Shown: in pieces, positions 1-46,100 of the stretch
Layout of the letters: each line of letters begins with the position of its first letter
How positions within the stretch are numbered: position 1 is the stretch's first letter
NCBI GenBank assembly: GCA_013396915.1
Contig: VWZL01002046.1
Coordinates: forward strand, 8,172 to 72,171
Direction: 5' to 3'
From: Stercorarius parasiticus
Taxonomy: Eukaryota; Chordata; Aves; Charadriiformes; Stercorariidae
Length of the DNA stretch: 64,000 bases
The notes under the pieces: model-generated
Told to the model about the DNA's origin: nothing
The model's input: the letters and a program-made list of their open reading frames with translations, nothing else
Databases searched by the model: none
Translations under genes and position numbers: made by a program

Positions 1-480
1 AAAAAAAAAAATCAAACAAAACTCCCTCCATCCTTAAAAAGCACCATAGATAAAAGTCTGGTGGAGAACAAAGCAAAAAAGAAAACCCAAAAGAAACTTC
101 ATGGACAACTCTTCAGGGATGAAATGCTAAAGATGTCTTTTTTAATCAATCAGCTTGTGAAGATCTACAAAAAAATAAAAAGGATCACATTCTAAAGGTT
201 CAGTGCATTCAGCAGCTATATAGTTTTGCTGCTAATTCATCTTTAAGTTGACTTTCAAAAATAACACCCTAGCTCATCAAAATATACATTTTCCATTTGC
301 TTTTAAATTAAAATAATAATAAAAAACATTTAAAGAATTCACAATCAATAGCATGACTAAGTTTCAGGATCATCTACAGCGTATAATTTAAAGGTTCAAG
401 ATGCCAATATGCAGCACGTAGCAGGCCTATATGCTCCATGCAGCACGTACATTTAGGATAATCTCAAATAATCTTGATGT
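1..480 (-). other. SMS: SMS 3' UTR / downstream sequence
   Basis: AT-rich sequence following the SMS stop codon on the minus strand. No canonical AATAAA occurs on the minus strand here. One ATTAAA lies at 141-146. The UTR may extend past the window edge. A 12-mer occurs twice (409-420 and 438-449). Confidence 0.7.
141..146 (-). terminator. Candidate SMS polyadenylation signal ATTAAA
   Basis: ATTAAA on the minus strand about 335 nt after the SMS stop codon is the only AATAAA-like hexamer of the two common types in 1-480. The true end could lie outside the window. Confidence 0.3.
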
Positions 481-34298
<33,818 letters not shown>

Positions 34299-37200
34299 CT
34301 GTGAGGTTAAGAGAAAAAAAGTTAGTATGGATTTTTTTTTAAAGGCTGAACAGTTTTTGCTGGCAGCCTGGAGTACATACTCTGAGTTTCATATGAACAA
34401 TAGCTTTCCTGTACCTTCTCCCCTCCCCACCTCCATCCCCAGATATGTTCTTCAGTGAATGGGGATCCAAACAATTTTATTTTAAATCAGTCTTTACCCC
34501 TGAGCAAAAGTGTTTATCTACGATGGATGTAATAAGAGTACTTTTATATGGCTACTATTGGTCACCAACTGTATCACAATCCAGTGAAGTCCCTACTCAT
34601 GTGATTTATTTTTTTTTTAATCACTTAAAAATACACAAACAACCCCAGAAACAAACCACATCACTGACAAGAAACTTAGTAGTTTCCCTGTCTTATGGCT
34701 TGACATTTTTTCCGAAGGCATTGAAAACTAGACAGGACAAGCCAGCCTATCCACTCTGCCTTATAGAAACATCCTTTTTCTAACATCTAAGACTGAGTAA
34801 GCCCCCAGCTGAATTCTTCATGATGCTATGGAAAAGGACACACAAAAATTCCCTTGGAAGTAACTAAAGAAGTTACTCTGGTAATTATCTTCAAAAGCAA
34901 GCTGATGATTTGTCCAGAAAGATGTTTCTTTGGTCAGAATGTGCAAGTGACAGAAGTCTCAGGTTTGCTGTACACATTAGTTTTGTGAGGTTTTTTTTTT
35001 TTAAATAACCTTCATTATAACCATTTTAGATGCACCATTCAAATAAGCGTCCCCAAAAACAAGTTGCAAGTTTTGTCAGATTTTGTACTTGATGAGGCAA
35101 GTTAGTAGAGGACAATGGTAAAGTTGCACCTACCAGAACATAAACAAAACTGGAAAGACTGTCATACCAGTAAGTGTGTCAGTGAGAGACCCACACAATA
35201 TTACTCTACAGGCTGTCCCAGTGAGGGAAGTATCATTTTTGCTTCACAAACACAGAACTAAGCCACTACAGTCATGCAGTATGTCAATAATGTAACCAGG
35301 ATTTAGAGTCTTTCTATCAGAGAAATCACCTGTCACAGCCACATTAGAAGCACAGTTTATAACCAAATGCTTCAGCACTCACATGTTGTTCCCCTTGCCC
35401 CAAGCTATTAAAGAGTTATTCCTGAGGTAATTATTTTGTTTTACTCCCTGCCCCCAAATGCATACACTTTGGAAACCAGTAAGTGTAGCCTACAGACACA
35501 ATCAGCAATAGTCTCCAGGATGTTACTGATTTGTACAAGCTTCAAACAAATAAATCTATACCAAGTAAATCACAAAGTCTGGCTCATCTATCATCTCTAC
35601 ACAACTCCATGGTAGGCTAAACTGAAAACTTTATTGCTTGAAATCTATGTTTGCCCATCTGTAAAGCCCGGGCTCTATTAACCCTGTATGATTTAACAAG
35701 ACAGGCTGAAATAACAGATAAAGCATTCACTTTAGTTTTCCTCTACAGAAAGCCAAGAGCGAACCAATTCCCCAATACCTTGCCAAGAATATTTAATAAA
35801 AGTGGAAAGGGCCTGCTTCTTACTGTTCATACTATCTGATCTTGACTGCATTTTCTTAGATAATATTTTTTACCTTCTACATCTCACTAACTCATGTTGC
35901 AAATTATAGGGAAATAAAACCAATGAAGAATAAGTTCTGTTGGACAACAGTATATTATTTGACTGCTGGCCTTTTCTCAGTAGCACCATTGATGATTTTT
36001 ACCCTCATTGATGAGGCATTCCACACAGTCCACTACCACTATGAAGCTTTTTTCCCCTCCTTACCCTCCTGTCAAAATCTGCACCTTTTGTACCAGTAAG
36101 TTTTTGTATTTCCTGTCCAGCGTCAGTCAGGTACCACCATGGCACAGGCAATAATTAAGGCTCAGAGTACACAGTTTATCTGCCCAGTAACCGTGATTAC
36201 AGTAAGTGGCCAACAATCAAGCCACCATGTTTTTGTGACAAAAGCACAAATAAGTGGGGCCTTAATTAGAGACACAGTTCTTAACCTGGTTCTGGTCTCT
36301 GCAGATTTCCACTGGGAAGGCAACTTTGCACTGCTCACTTTAAACTTACAGTTTCCAGCATGCATCAGCACTCTTTGGGGAGGATAAGAGCTGCTGCTCC
36401 AGCGCCAGTACATTCAAAGAATTTTTGCTACTTCAGACATGTAGTCCCCTCGTTTTGCTTGGCATTTGCTTCCTTGCCCCACTCCTTCACCTTATCCCTC
36501 ATCTTTTACGAAACCCATGCTCATTTCCTTTCCTTACTTATTTCTTATGTTACCACCACAACAATGTTAAACAAGAACCAAGTTTAATAACGCACAGCAT
36601 TCCCTTCCAGGCCAACAAACTAGCATGAAACCCGGACTGAAGTAGTATGCACCTAACCCCCAGGCCACTCCACTTCTGCAGCTCCTGCAAGATATTGAAG
36701 TAGTAAAATGGAGAACAGACTCTGGAAGAACTGAAGTGCTCATACCACATTTAGCCTATCTGCTTTCAACAACTTCAAGGATTCCTGCTAGGTGCATCTT
36801 GGCAGAAACTGCAGGACGAGTCATCACTGATGTTTTTCTGCTCCATGAACACACTAATCCCTCACAAGCTGCTCGTCATTCACCACTACATTTCTTTGCT
36901 AAGCAGCAAGGCACAAGCTTGATTGAGTTCTTCCTATTATGCGATTAACTTTAGGAAATTAAGATGACAACAACACGCTCTTTCATCAGATCTCCTTTCT
37001 GTTACACCACACAAGATCTACCTCAGAGGGCTAATTAATTCTCCAAAGTTGAAGACTCCTTTTTAAAGTGTTTGAGGCATCAGTGGTTGCTTGAAGGCAT
37101 CAGGAAGTTTCAGCAACCTCAGGACCTCTCGCCCAAATCCACTTGCTACCACTCACTTCAAGCTCAGATATCCTATATCAAGCATTGATAAGCAAAATGG

Positions 37201-40200
37201 ACAATGGTGATCAGAACTGTACAGACACCTTCGAATCTACATCAAAATGTCAATTCAAGTAGTCATTGCACTTTCTTGCTATTCAGGAACAACTGAAACA
37301 AAATCTGGTCACCAAGTATGAAATAGTGTTTGAAGTATTTGATAATTATTTGTCAGAAAGAATGAAAAGGCCCGGAGTTTCAACTGTAGAGAACAGAAAC
37401 AAGAACAATGTACAAGATTGAGATCCATATATTTCAAGAGTCTTAATGCCTAGTTAAGCCAGATAGTTTTGGTATCTCAGTTGAAGAGATGATCTCCAGC
37501 AGTTGCAGATGTTCCTCTGAAATTTTAGCAGCAGAGAAGACATTATTTGACAGCGATCTGTGAACATAAGCACAGCTCAAAGTCCAGAGCTACTGTAAGC
37601 ATCCGGTCTGGCCTCCTGCATAACATTGGCTAATTTCACCCAGATACTCTAACAGTCAGATCAGTAATCTGCTATTGAGCCAGAGTATCTCTAAAAATAT
37701 TCTGGTTTAAGACCTCCTCATACCAGAGCATTGACAAAAATCTTAGTAAGCTATGGGAACGGATTAGCTCTCACTTGAAAATATTCACCCCATTTCTGAC
37801 TTCAGATTTTTCTTACCCTGATTTTGAATCATTTCCTCTAGCAAGCAAGAATGTAATATAACCAAAACAGGACACATCAGAACACTTATATATGCTTCCA
37901 CACCTCTGAATGTATTTTTCCCTTGGTAGCTAACACTTTCAGCGGAGAAAGGTGAAGAAAAAACACAAGTTAAGTGAACTGCTTCATTAAGAATACATTA
38001 TGAGTTAGCGTACATTAGGAGCCAAAATACAGAATATGCTAATAGTAAACAACAACCTGAACGACTGGCATATTGTTTCAGTTTAGAGCCATTTAAATTA
38101 ATTGTTTCAATATATTAAGTCATTGTGTTGTGCAAGTCTGAAATTCTCACACATGGGCACTCCCTACCTGTCAACTTCAATTCTTCAAAAACCTCCCAGG
38201 AAAAGGATATATACAGAGACAAGGTGGGAGGGTGTCAGGTACAACCGATGAAGGGAACACACCTGAGAAAAGAGATTCACCTCTAGTCAGGTGAGGTCCC
38301 AGGGGCAGTTCCAGAGGCAAGGAGCAGGAGGCTGGTCCTTCAACCTGCTGCAACAGCACTCCTCACTACTCTGGCACCAAGCCCACCACAGTCACATCAG
38401 GCCACTCTCAGTGCCTCCCCTCCACCACCACCACTGACTGGAAATACAGTAACCAGGCTTATAGGCGTACAGGGGTTCCTCTCATTCACAGACTAATCGG
38501 AGGTATTTTTCCAATGCCAGTATTGTATCTCAATCTTAATTATGATAAAAACTCCAGAACTAGGTGTGTGCTGCAGAAATGCTTAGTGAGCAAAACATTC
38601 ATAAATTTTAAAATCCAGAGACAAGGAGAAACTTCAGGCTCCAGTGCCTGTGTTTCACATGTCCTAGATTTCCTTTAGGCACTAAAACAAATGGAGAAAT
38701 AATAAAAAACAAAGCAACAAAAGTCACCACAGTTTATGGAAAGCCAACAGCCTCATCTTACTAGCCTGCCCTCTCCCCTACACATGTAAGTACAAAACAG
38801 TACAGAATAATTTCTAGGTAACTGGTGATTATCATTTAGTCATCAACTCCTGCAGGGCCATCTTTTTCTTAAAACTTGAAAATTTAACAGCTGTACTCCT
38901 TTTGTCCTGGTTAAAAGGATCTGCCAACATGGAAAATGAGTGTGCAGAGCACACTACTGTTAGACTATCCAAGAGTTTCCACAGGAATATCACTGGTTCA
39001 ACCAAGAGTTCAGAATGACAACAGTTCCCTTAACTGGTTCTTTTCCTTCAACAAGGACTACAAAAGAAATGCATGCCTCACAAGAATGAGAGGACCTTCT
39101 CCAAGCACACCCTGAAGCCCCTGCTTTCATTACTCCCTAGGACAAAGAAGCTACCTTTTGCCTGACAGGTTAGTAGATACAAATGAAAGACAACTGGCTT
39201 TAAAAACACGCACCTCCCAGGTACTAAGTTCAGAAGTCTCTTGTCAGAACCTGCATGCACACAGGAAGAATCCTTTGTTTTGTCCTTGCCATTTCTGTGA
39301 AAGCAGAAGACAGCAGGAAGCAGAAATATATATTAAAATTATTCCTTTCAGTCAGTCTGCACCTGTGAGAATCAACCTCTTCATGTTGACTCATGCAGAC
39401 ATCAACAAATCATGCATGGCATAAGGCTTAAAGGGGCAGCAGATGGAAACAGTCATCTACTACTCACCCACCCATGAGAAAACAGATCAAAGTTTCTCTG
39501 TGCACTTCCTCCATTTCGTTATTCTGTATCACATGAGATTAAGAGCAGAAAGCTGCTTTTTCTTGAAGTTTCCACAGAACATTCCCCACACTCCTACTCT
39601 GAGGACTTGCAGCTACATAGTGAATACAGGCAAATCAAGCCATACTGTGCCCCAACAGCAAGTGCATGAACTCACCAGCACATCCATGTCATCACCACAG
39701 TCAATATAAATGACCCAGTGCATCCAAGTGTCCTTTGGAAATTATGGGTAAAACGATCACAAATCAGAATGATCTCTCAAAGTATTAAAGACACACAGCT
39801 ACCAACAGGCTAATTCAACCCTCATTCTTCCCCTGCACCACCTCCACCTTTATATCAGCTCAAATTGCCAAGAATACACACAAAACACACGCATGAGATA
39901 AATCTGACAGACACTAGAAGCCTTTAACACAGTATTTGCAGCATTTATGAGAGCACGATAGGTTTTTCCTCTTATACCCAGCTAAATACTCTACATTACT
40001 CTTGCAAGAAAAATCTTTCCTCTCTTCCAGTGTTCTGCACAAATTAAGTGTGATCCGCCTCTTCCCTTCTCACTCCACAGCTACCAGCCACCTTTTCCCC
40101 CAAGCATCCAACCAACTAGGGACTGAACTCCAGATGTTTTTCTGTGTTGACCAATGCCAAGCTAAACCTGCACTGCCACCAAACCGAGCACTCCCACCCT

Positions 40201-40821
40201 CTCTCATTGCTGCCTCTTCCTTTACATTTATGCACCAGACTCAACTGGGGAGGTAGGGAGGTGGCATGGGAAGCATCCAAAACCAACGCGCAACATATAT
40301 TTTAAGAGCTAGTGCTGACATAAAAATGAGTGAGAGGGAAGGGTGAAAGAGTGCTTAAGCCGATGATATGAACATACCCCCTGAGCAAGCCTGTAGTTCA
40401 CCTGAGGTCCAATTTTCCTACTTAAGTCAATTCTGTGTAGATCCCTCTGGCACAGCTGGGTCAGGTAGCTACTGCAGAATGGCAGGCATTGGAAGCGACC
40501 TCTGGAGACTGTCTCATCCAACGCCCTGCTCAGAGCAGGATCAATGACTGCAGGTTGCTTAGCACCACATGCAGTCAGGTTTTCGCTCTCTCCACAGATT
40601 GAGACTCCACTGCCTCTGTGGGCAATCTGTTCCTGTGTTCAACCACCATCACAATGAGAAGTGTTTTCTTATGTTGAGATCAAGTTTCATGTGTTTCAAT
40701 TTGTGCCCACTGCCTCTTGTCCTGTCACACAGGGCACCACTGAGAAAAGACCAGCTCCATCTTCTCTACTCTGCCCATCAGGTTTGTTGTGTTTTTTTTT
40801 TTTAATATATAGATATAATTC

Positions 40822-40914
40822 AACATGGTGCTTAGGGACATGGTTTAATGGTGGACTTAGTGTTAACAGCTGAACTTTATCTTAAGGGTCTTTTCCAACC
40901 TAAATGATTCTATG
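40822..40914 (+). mobile_element. Nested CR1 3'-end fragment
   Basis: ATGGTGCTTAGGGACATGGTTTAATGG through CTTTTCCAACC and AATGATTCTATG is the CR1 3' terminus on the plus strand, breaking the older minus-strand CR1 between its CCCATCAGG and AGATCCCCCTGAG segments. Confidence 0.88.
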
Positions 40915-41075
40915 TAGGCAAGATCCCCCTGAGCCTTCTCTGCTCCAGGCTGAGCATTCCCAACTACTCTAGCCTCCCTTTGTATGACAGATGCTCCAGT
41001 CCTTTAATTGTGTTCATGACCCTGCACCAGGCCTACTCCACTAGGACCAACTTTCTTTTGTACTGGGGAGCCCAG
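40846..41075 (+). repeat. 230-bp direct duplication, copy A (likely assembly artefact)
   Basis: Starts TAATGGTGGACTTAG and ends GGGGAGCCCAG just before a single N. Copy B follows at once after the N and looks identical. Confidence 0.95.
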
Positions 41076-41076
41076 N
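41076..41076. other. Single-N contig join
   Basis: One N between two identical 230-bp blocks. This is the signature of a join where overlapping contig ends were not collapsed. Confidence 0.9.
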
Positions 41077-41306
41077 TAATGGTGGACTTAGTGTTAACAG
41101 CTGAACTTTATCTTAAGGGTCTTTTCCAACCTAAATGATTCTATGTAGGCAAGATCCCCCTGAGCCTTCTCTGCTCCAGGCTGAGCATTCCCAACTACTC
41201 TAGCCTCCCTTTGTATGACAGATGCTCCAGTCCTTTAATTGTGTTCATGACCCTGCACCAGGCCTACTCCACTAGGACCAACTTTCTTTTGTACTGGGGA
41301 GCCCAG
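41077..41306 (+). repeat. 230-bp direct duplication, copy B (likely assembly artefact)
   Basis: Same length and, by eye, same sequence as 40846-41075. After it the CR1 sequence continues normally (CACTGGACCCAGCACTCC), so copy A is the unmerged end of a contig. Confidence 0.95.
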
Positions 41307-42319
41307 CACTGGACCCAGCACTCCAGATATGCCTCACTGAGGCTGAGCTGTGGGGAAGGATCCCTAAGCTGAAAGCAAAGCTGTCCCTAGCTTGTACTTA
41401 TGTGTGGGGTCATTCTTCCCAGGTGCAAGACTTGGTACTCCCTTTGGCTGAGCTTCATTGGGTTCCTGTAGGCCAGGAGGGCCTACAGTACATCAATCAT
41501 CCCTCCCTGTTTTGTGTCATCTGCAAGCTTGCTGAGGATGCACTCTGTTGCAATACCTAGGTCATTAATGAAGATATTAAAGTGCATTGGCCCCATTACC
41601 TACCCCTCCTTGGGCACACTACCACTGACTGGCCTCCAGGTGGAGTTTTTGTTGCTGATCACAACAATCTCTTGGGCCCAGCAATTCAGTTTTCAGTCTA
41701 CCTCACTGTGGATTTCTCTAGCTCGTACTTCCCCACTTTGTCCATGAAGATGTTATTGGAAACCGTGTTACTGGAAAGACTAGATAAAGTCTAGACAAAA
41801 CAGCAACCACTACTCTTCCCTCCTCAAGCAAGCCAGTCTTTTGACCACAGAATGCTATCATGTGGGTCAGGCACGATCTCCCCTTTGTAAATCTATGTCA
41901 GCTACGCTTTCTAGTCCTCAACAGGTCTAGAAATAGTTTCCAAAACTATTTACTCCATCACTTTCCCAGATATCAAGATAAAGTTGACTGGCATGTAGTT
42001 CCCTGGGTCTTCCTTATTGCTATTTTGAAGATAGGAATAATATTGATTTTCTTTCAGTCACAGATTCTTTACTCAGATGCACCAAGAGCATGAGTATAGG
42101 GCCACACATCTACAAAGAACAAGGAACCTGGTCCTGGGCAAAGAGTACCACACACCTTCCCAATTTACACCTACCTTCTTCCCTCATCTTCCCCACATGC
42201 AGAAATCTCCCAAAGTTAACTTGTCTTCCCTCTGCCCCTCACCAGAATGAGCTCTGTGGAAGCACATCTTCAGAGGAATGCAAAAAGGCAGGGGGGGTGG
42301 GGGGAAGAGAACCTACTTC

Positions 42320-43145
42320 ATAGAATCATTTAGGTTGGAAAAGACCCTTGGGATCATCGAGTCCAACCATCAACCCCACTCTACAAAGTTCTCTCCTACA
42401 CCATATTCTCTAACACCACATCTAAACGACTCTTAAACACATTCAGGGATGGTGACTCCACCACCTCCCTGGGTAGCCTATTCCAGTGTCTGGCCACTCT
42501 TTCTGTGAAGAATTTTTTCCTAATGTCCAGTCTAAACCTACCCTGTTGCAGCTTGAAGCCATTGCCCCTTGTTCTACCGCTAATTACCTGTGAGAAGAGA
42601 CCAGCACCAACCTCTCTACAATGTCCTTTCAAGTAGTTGTAGAGAGTGATGAGGTCTCCCCTCAGCCTCCTCTGCCTCAAACTAAACAGTCCCAGCTCCT
42701 TCAATCGCTCCTCATAAGATTTATTCTGCAGGCCCTTCACCAGCTTCGTTGCCCTCCTCTGCACTCGCTCCAGCACCTCAATATCTCTCTTGTATTGAGG
42801 TGCCCAAAACTGGACACAATACTCAAGGCGTGGCTTCACCAGTGCTGAGTACAGGGGGACAATCACCTCCCTACTTCTGCTGGTCACACTGTTTCTAATA
42901 CAAGCCAGGATGCCATTGGCTTTCTTGGCCACCTGGGCACACTGCTGGCCCATATTCAGCTGCTTGTCAATTAGAACCCCCAGGTCCTTTTCTGCCAGGC
43001 AGCTCTCCAGCCACACTTCCCCAAGCCTGTAGCGATGCATGGGGTTGTTGTGGCCCAAGTGCAGGACCTGACACTTGGCCTTGTTGAAGCTCATTCCATT
43101 AGCGTTGGCCCATTGATCCAATCTATCCAAGTCTCTCTGTAGAGC
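42320..43145 (-). mobile_element. CR1 LINE copy, 5'-truncated, relatively intact
   Basis: The right end is truncated within ORF2; the left end carries the CR1 3' UTR with CATAGAATCATTTAGGTTGG. A 244-residue frame without stops (42396-43130) covers the region after the RT palm ([27 protein letters not shown]) to the C-terminal tail. Sense to SMS. It looks younger than the other copies. Confidence 0.96.
42396..43130 (-). pseudogene. CR1 ORF2 C-terminal fragment (reverse transcriptase tail)
   Basis: The open frame of 244 residues contains the CR1 motifs [43 protein letters not shown] and [15 protein letters not shown]. It lacks the endonuclease and the RT catalytic palm, so it cannot encode an active enzyme. 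It is part of a 5'-truncated insertion in SMS intron 1. Confidence 0.95.
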
Positions 43146-46100
43146 CTAAAACCACCTTTAAAAAGCTAAACTTTGCTTTGTAGTTTCAAAAACAATACTG
43201 TAACTTTAGTACTAACAGTGATGAAATTAACACAAAATATAGTAAATTTATATAATACAATAAGTTTTATAACCAGGGCCACATTTTTTTTTTCTCCTGA
43301 CAGCCCACAGACTGATTTCCAATTAATATATTCTTGACTTCTGGAAGAAGATCAAAGCCTTACTGGAGGCATTTTGCATTTTAAGAGCACTCAGGAAGGA
43401 TAAATCCTACTGACCAGTTGAGGATGTAAATCTGTCTGGAAGACTGCTACACATACAGACACACACTTGTGTACATATAGTTTTATTAAGTCATTCAGAA
43501 CAACTGAAAAAAGGCTTAAAACAGATCACTTAAGTGAAGCAGCTCAGCTTTGTTATTAAACTTTCACTACATGTAATAGTAAATGTATTTACTAATCTCC
43601 AAAATTCTGCCACACAGAATCTCCACCCACTTGTTAGACAAGCAACATCAGCCAGAGTTCAGAAGGACAGCAGGTATACATGGCTTCTGCATTATGCCAT
43701 GGTCCTGCAGAGATACCTGTAAGAGCCAGGACACATCGTCCACAGAAGTCTCTCTGAAAATCTGTACCAGTGCACAGAGAGAAGCAGTTAAACACAGACA
43801 CCTGCCTACAGAAGAGCTCTATTATTACGAGTATCATTAATAAAATACCCACAGACAGGAAAATAAACCTTTGACTGTAACAGTGGATGACTACAGCAGA
43901 GCCAGCAAAGTCAAGGTTAAAATACTTGCAGCATGTCTGAATCTGAAACTACTTGAAAGAACAAAGACAAAAGATCAGCTTCCAGAATCTAGCTAGATTT
44001 TTTTTTTGCATAACTATTTGATTATCATCTGACATGTCTTAGTTACTTGGGAAACCTAGCACCATAAGCACGCTTTTCCTGGCTTGTTTACTGCACAAAT
44101 ACAGGGTTCCTGCTTGTGGATTCATCAACATCGACAGCTCACTCCTGATGACTCCTGCATCACAATGCACTAGTGTTAAGTTTAAAAAGAACTTGCCACA
44201 GGGACCTATAGAGGTGTTTCTCCTTCCTAGCTTTTGGCAAAACTTTTTTTAGAAGTCCCTCATTGCTGCTGGAAGCACTTGAGGAACCATTTTCAGCTGG
44301 CTATTTAGAGGAATGTTTTTCAGTTAGGTAGGACAAGTCCTAGAAGAACATTCTATAAGACAAAAATAAGTTTAAGACACCAAGCATGCCAAATCGTGAC
44401 AGCCAGAACAACTCTGAAGAAGAAACTAAGTATTGATCCTTCAAAAAAATTCAGAAAGGTGATAAAAGCAACAAAGAACTGCCAGGTGACTATATACTTT
44501 TCACAGTAATCACACACAGAATTAAAGAATGTTTAAAAAGCCTCTACCACTCTGAGGTTTACAAAGTATTTATTTCTGTGTTTTTGATAAAATATATGCT
44601 TTAAAAGCAGTTTTCTTACACCTAGCATCTAATTGCAGCTAGTGATGTGACAACATCCTATTATGGTTAACAACAACTTTTTAAATGCGGATCTTCTGGA
44701 ATGGCGCACAGCGGCTTACCAGAAGCCCGGCAACTCTACTGTAACTCTGGAAGAAAAAGCATTTATAGGCCTCCACAAGTAACAGTGGCTGGCATTCTGT
44801 AAATCACATTGCTGCTTAATAATCACACAAAAGCTTAGTTAATAAAGGAATTTTTAACTTTCTTCCTTTCCCTAATTGCTACTTTACCCTGTAAGTTTCT
44901 TACTGTTTTTTCCACTACATGCAAATTCACTGTTCTTTATTACAGAAGCAACATTTGCTTATCTAGAGACAGACACATTAAATGTTTGTCACACTGTTCT
45001 GGACAAACCACAAACAGTATCTTTCACCTTCTAAACATCTAAATCTCACAGACTCTTCCAGACTTGCTTTATGGTCAAGTTTAGTTTTGCTATGGAAAGC
45101 CAGCATTTCATTGAACTTCTTGCACAACTTCATCCCAACAGATTAGAGCTGAGCAACAGGCAAAGAGGTAAGCCAAAGGCATTTACAAACATTCTTAAGT
45201 TTGGCATACCACCTTTACAAATAGTATTTATGCACTCAGAAATCTTACTTCATATGATATGTAGCTTGAGCCTTTGCAGCAACAAATATTGTTTCTATGC
45301 CTCAGTTCCACTAACTTCATTTGTCTCTCCCAGTAATGCATTAACTGAAATCCATCAGCTGGCATATAAAGACTGTTCACATAAACATTATCACCTGTTG
45401 AAACATCTGTAGCCCTTCCATCCAAAAAAGCAGTAAAAGAGAAAGTTTACTCGGTAACAGAACTTCAGCATATCCAAATATCACCAGTTCTCCTGTTCAC
45501 TTACATCTCTCAAGCCACTTTCATCACCTGGTATCTGACCATCTTCTAGAAGTGTATTAAGTAAAGTGATTAGTACTTGTCATATGTACTTTTCTCTCCT
45601 TCCGAGAATTTTGCTATTAAAAAAAGCATGGTCAGAGAAGTGTACCTGAAATGGGAAATACTGATGTGTCAAAAGCAGTCTTTACTTCCTGCAGGAATTT
45701 TTTCCACAGCCTCAAACTAGAGCCTCATGGAAAGCGTTTCCCATGCTGTTAATGTTCACCTTTGCAGGTGACAGTTCCTTCATGTCTAAACAAGCAGCCA
45801 TTGAGTACTTGACATCATGCTGGAGAATCAGATATAATTATATTTTCAGAGTTCCATTCATAAAGCATTTTAATCTTCAAAACTGAAAATCAACAGAAGC
45901 AGGGAATGAGTTCACAGCAGTCCTCGCTGCTAAAAATGGAAAACTATTAATTCCTGTATTAACTCCTCCTGACAAGCCCCATTTGTGCCTTGACACACAG
46001 CAGGCCAGTTCTTGGTCCAGGCCTGTTAGAACTAGACTATGGAGACCTGCAGGGCTCAGCTGGGACCAGCCCAGCCAAGAGCACAGGCTGAGCCCACGCT

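Larger units (their letters stand above)
40479..42095 (-). mobile_element. Old CR1 LINE copy, interrupted
   Basis: The plus-strand text shows the reverse complement of CR1: CTGCTCAGAGCAGG, GAGCCTTCTCTGCTCCAGGC, TCATTAATGAAGATATTAAA and the RT-proximal part near 41.9-42.0 kb. It is oriented like SMS. It is interrupted by a nested plus-strand CR1 tail at 40822-40914 and by a 230-bp repeat around the N at 41076. Confidence 0.88.
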
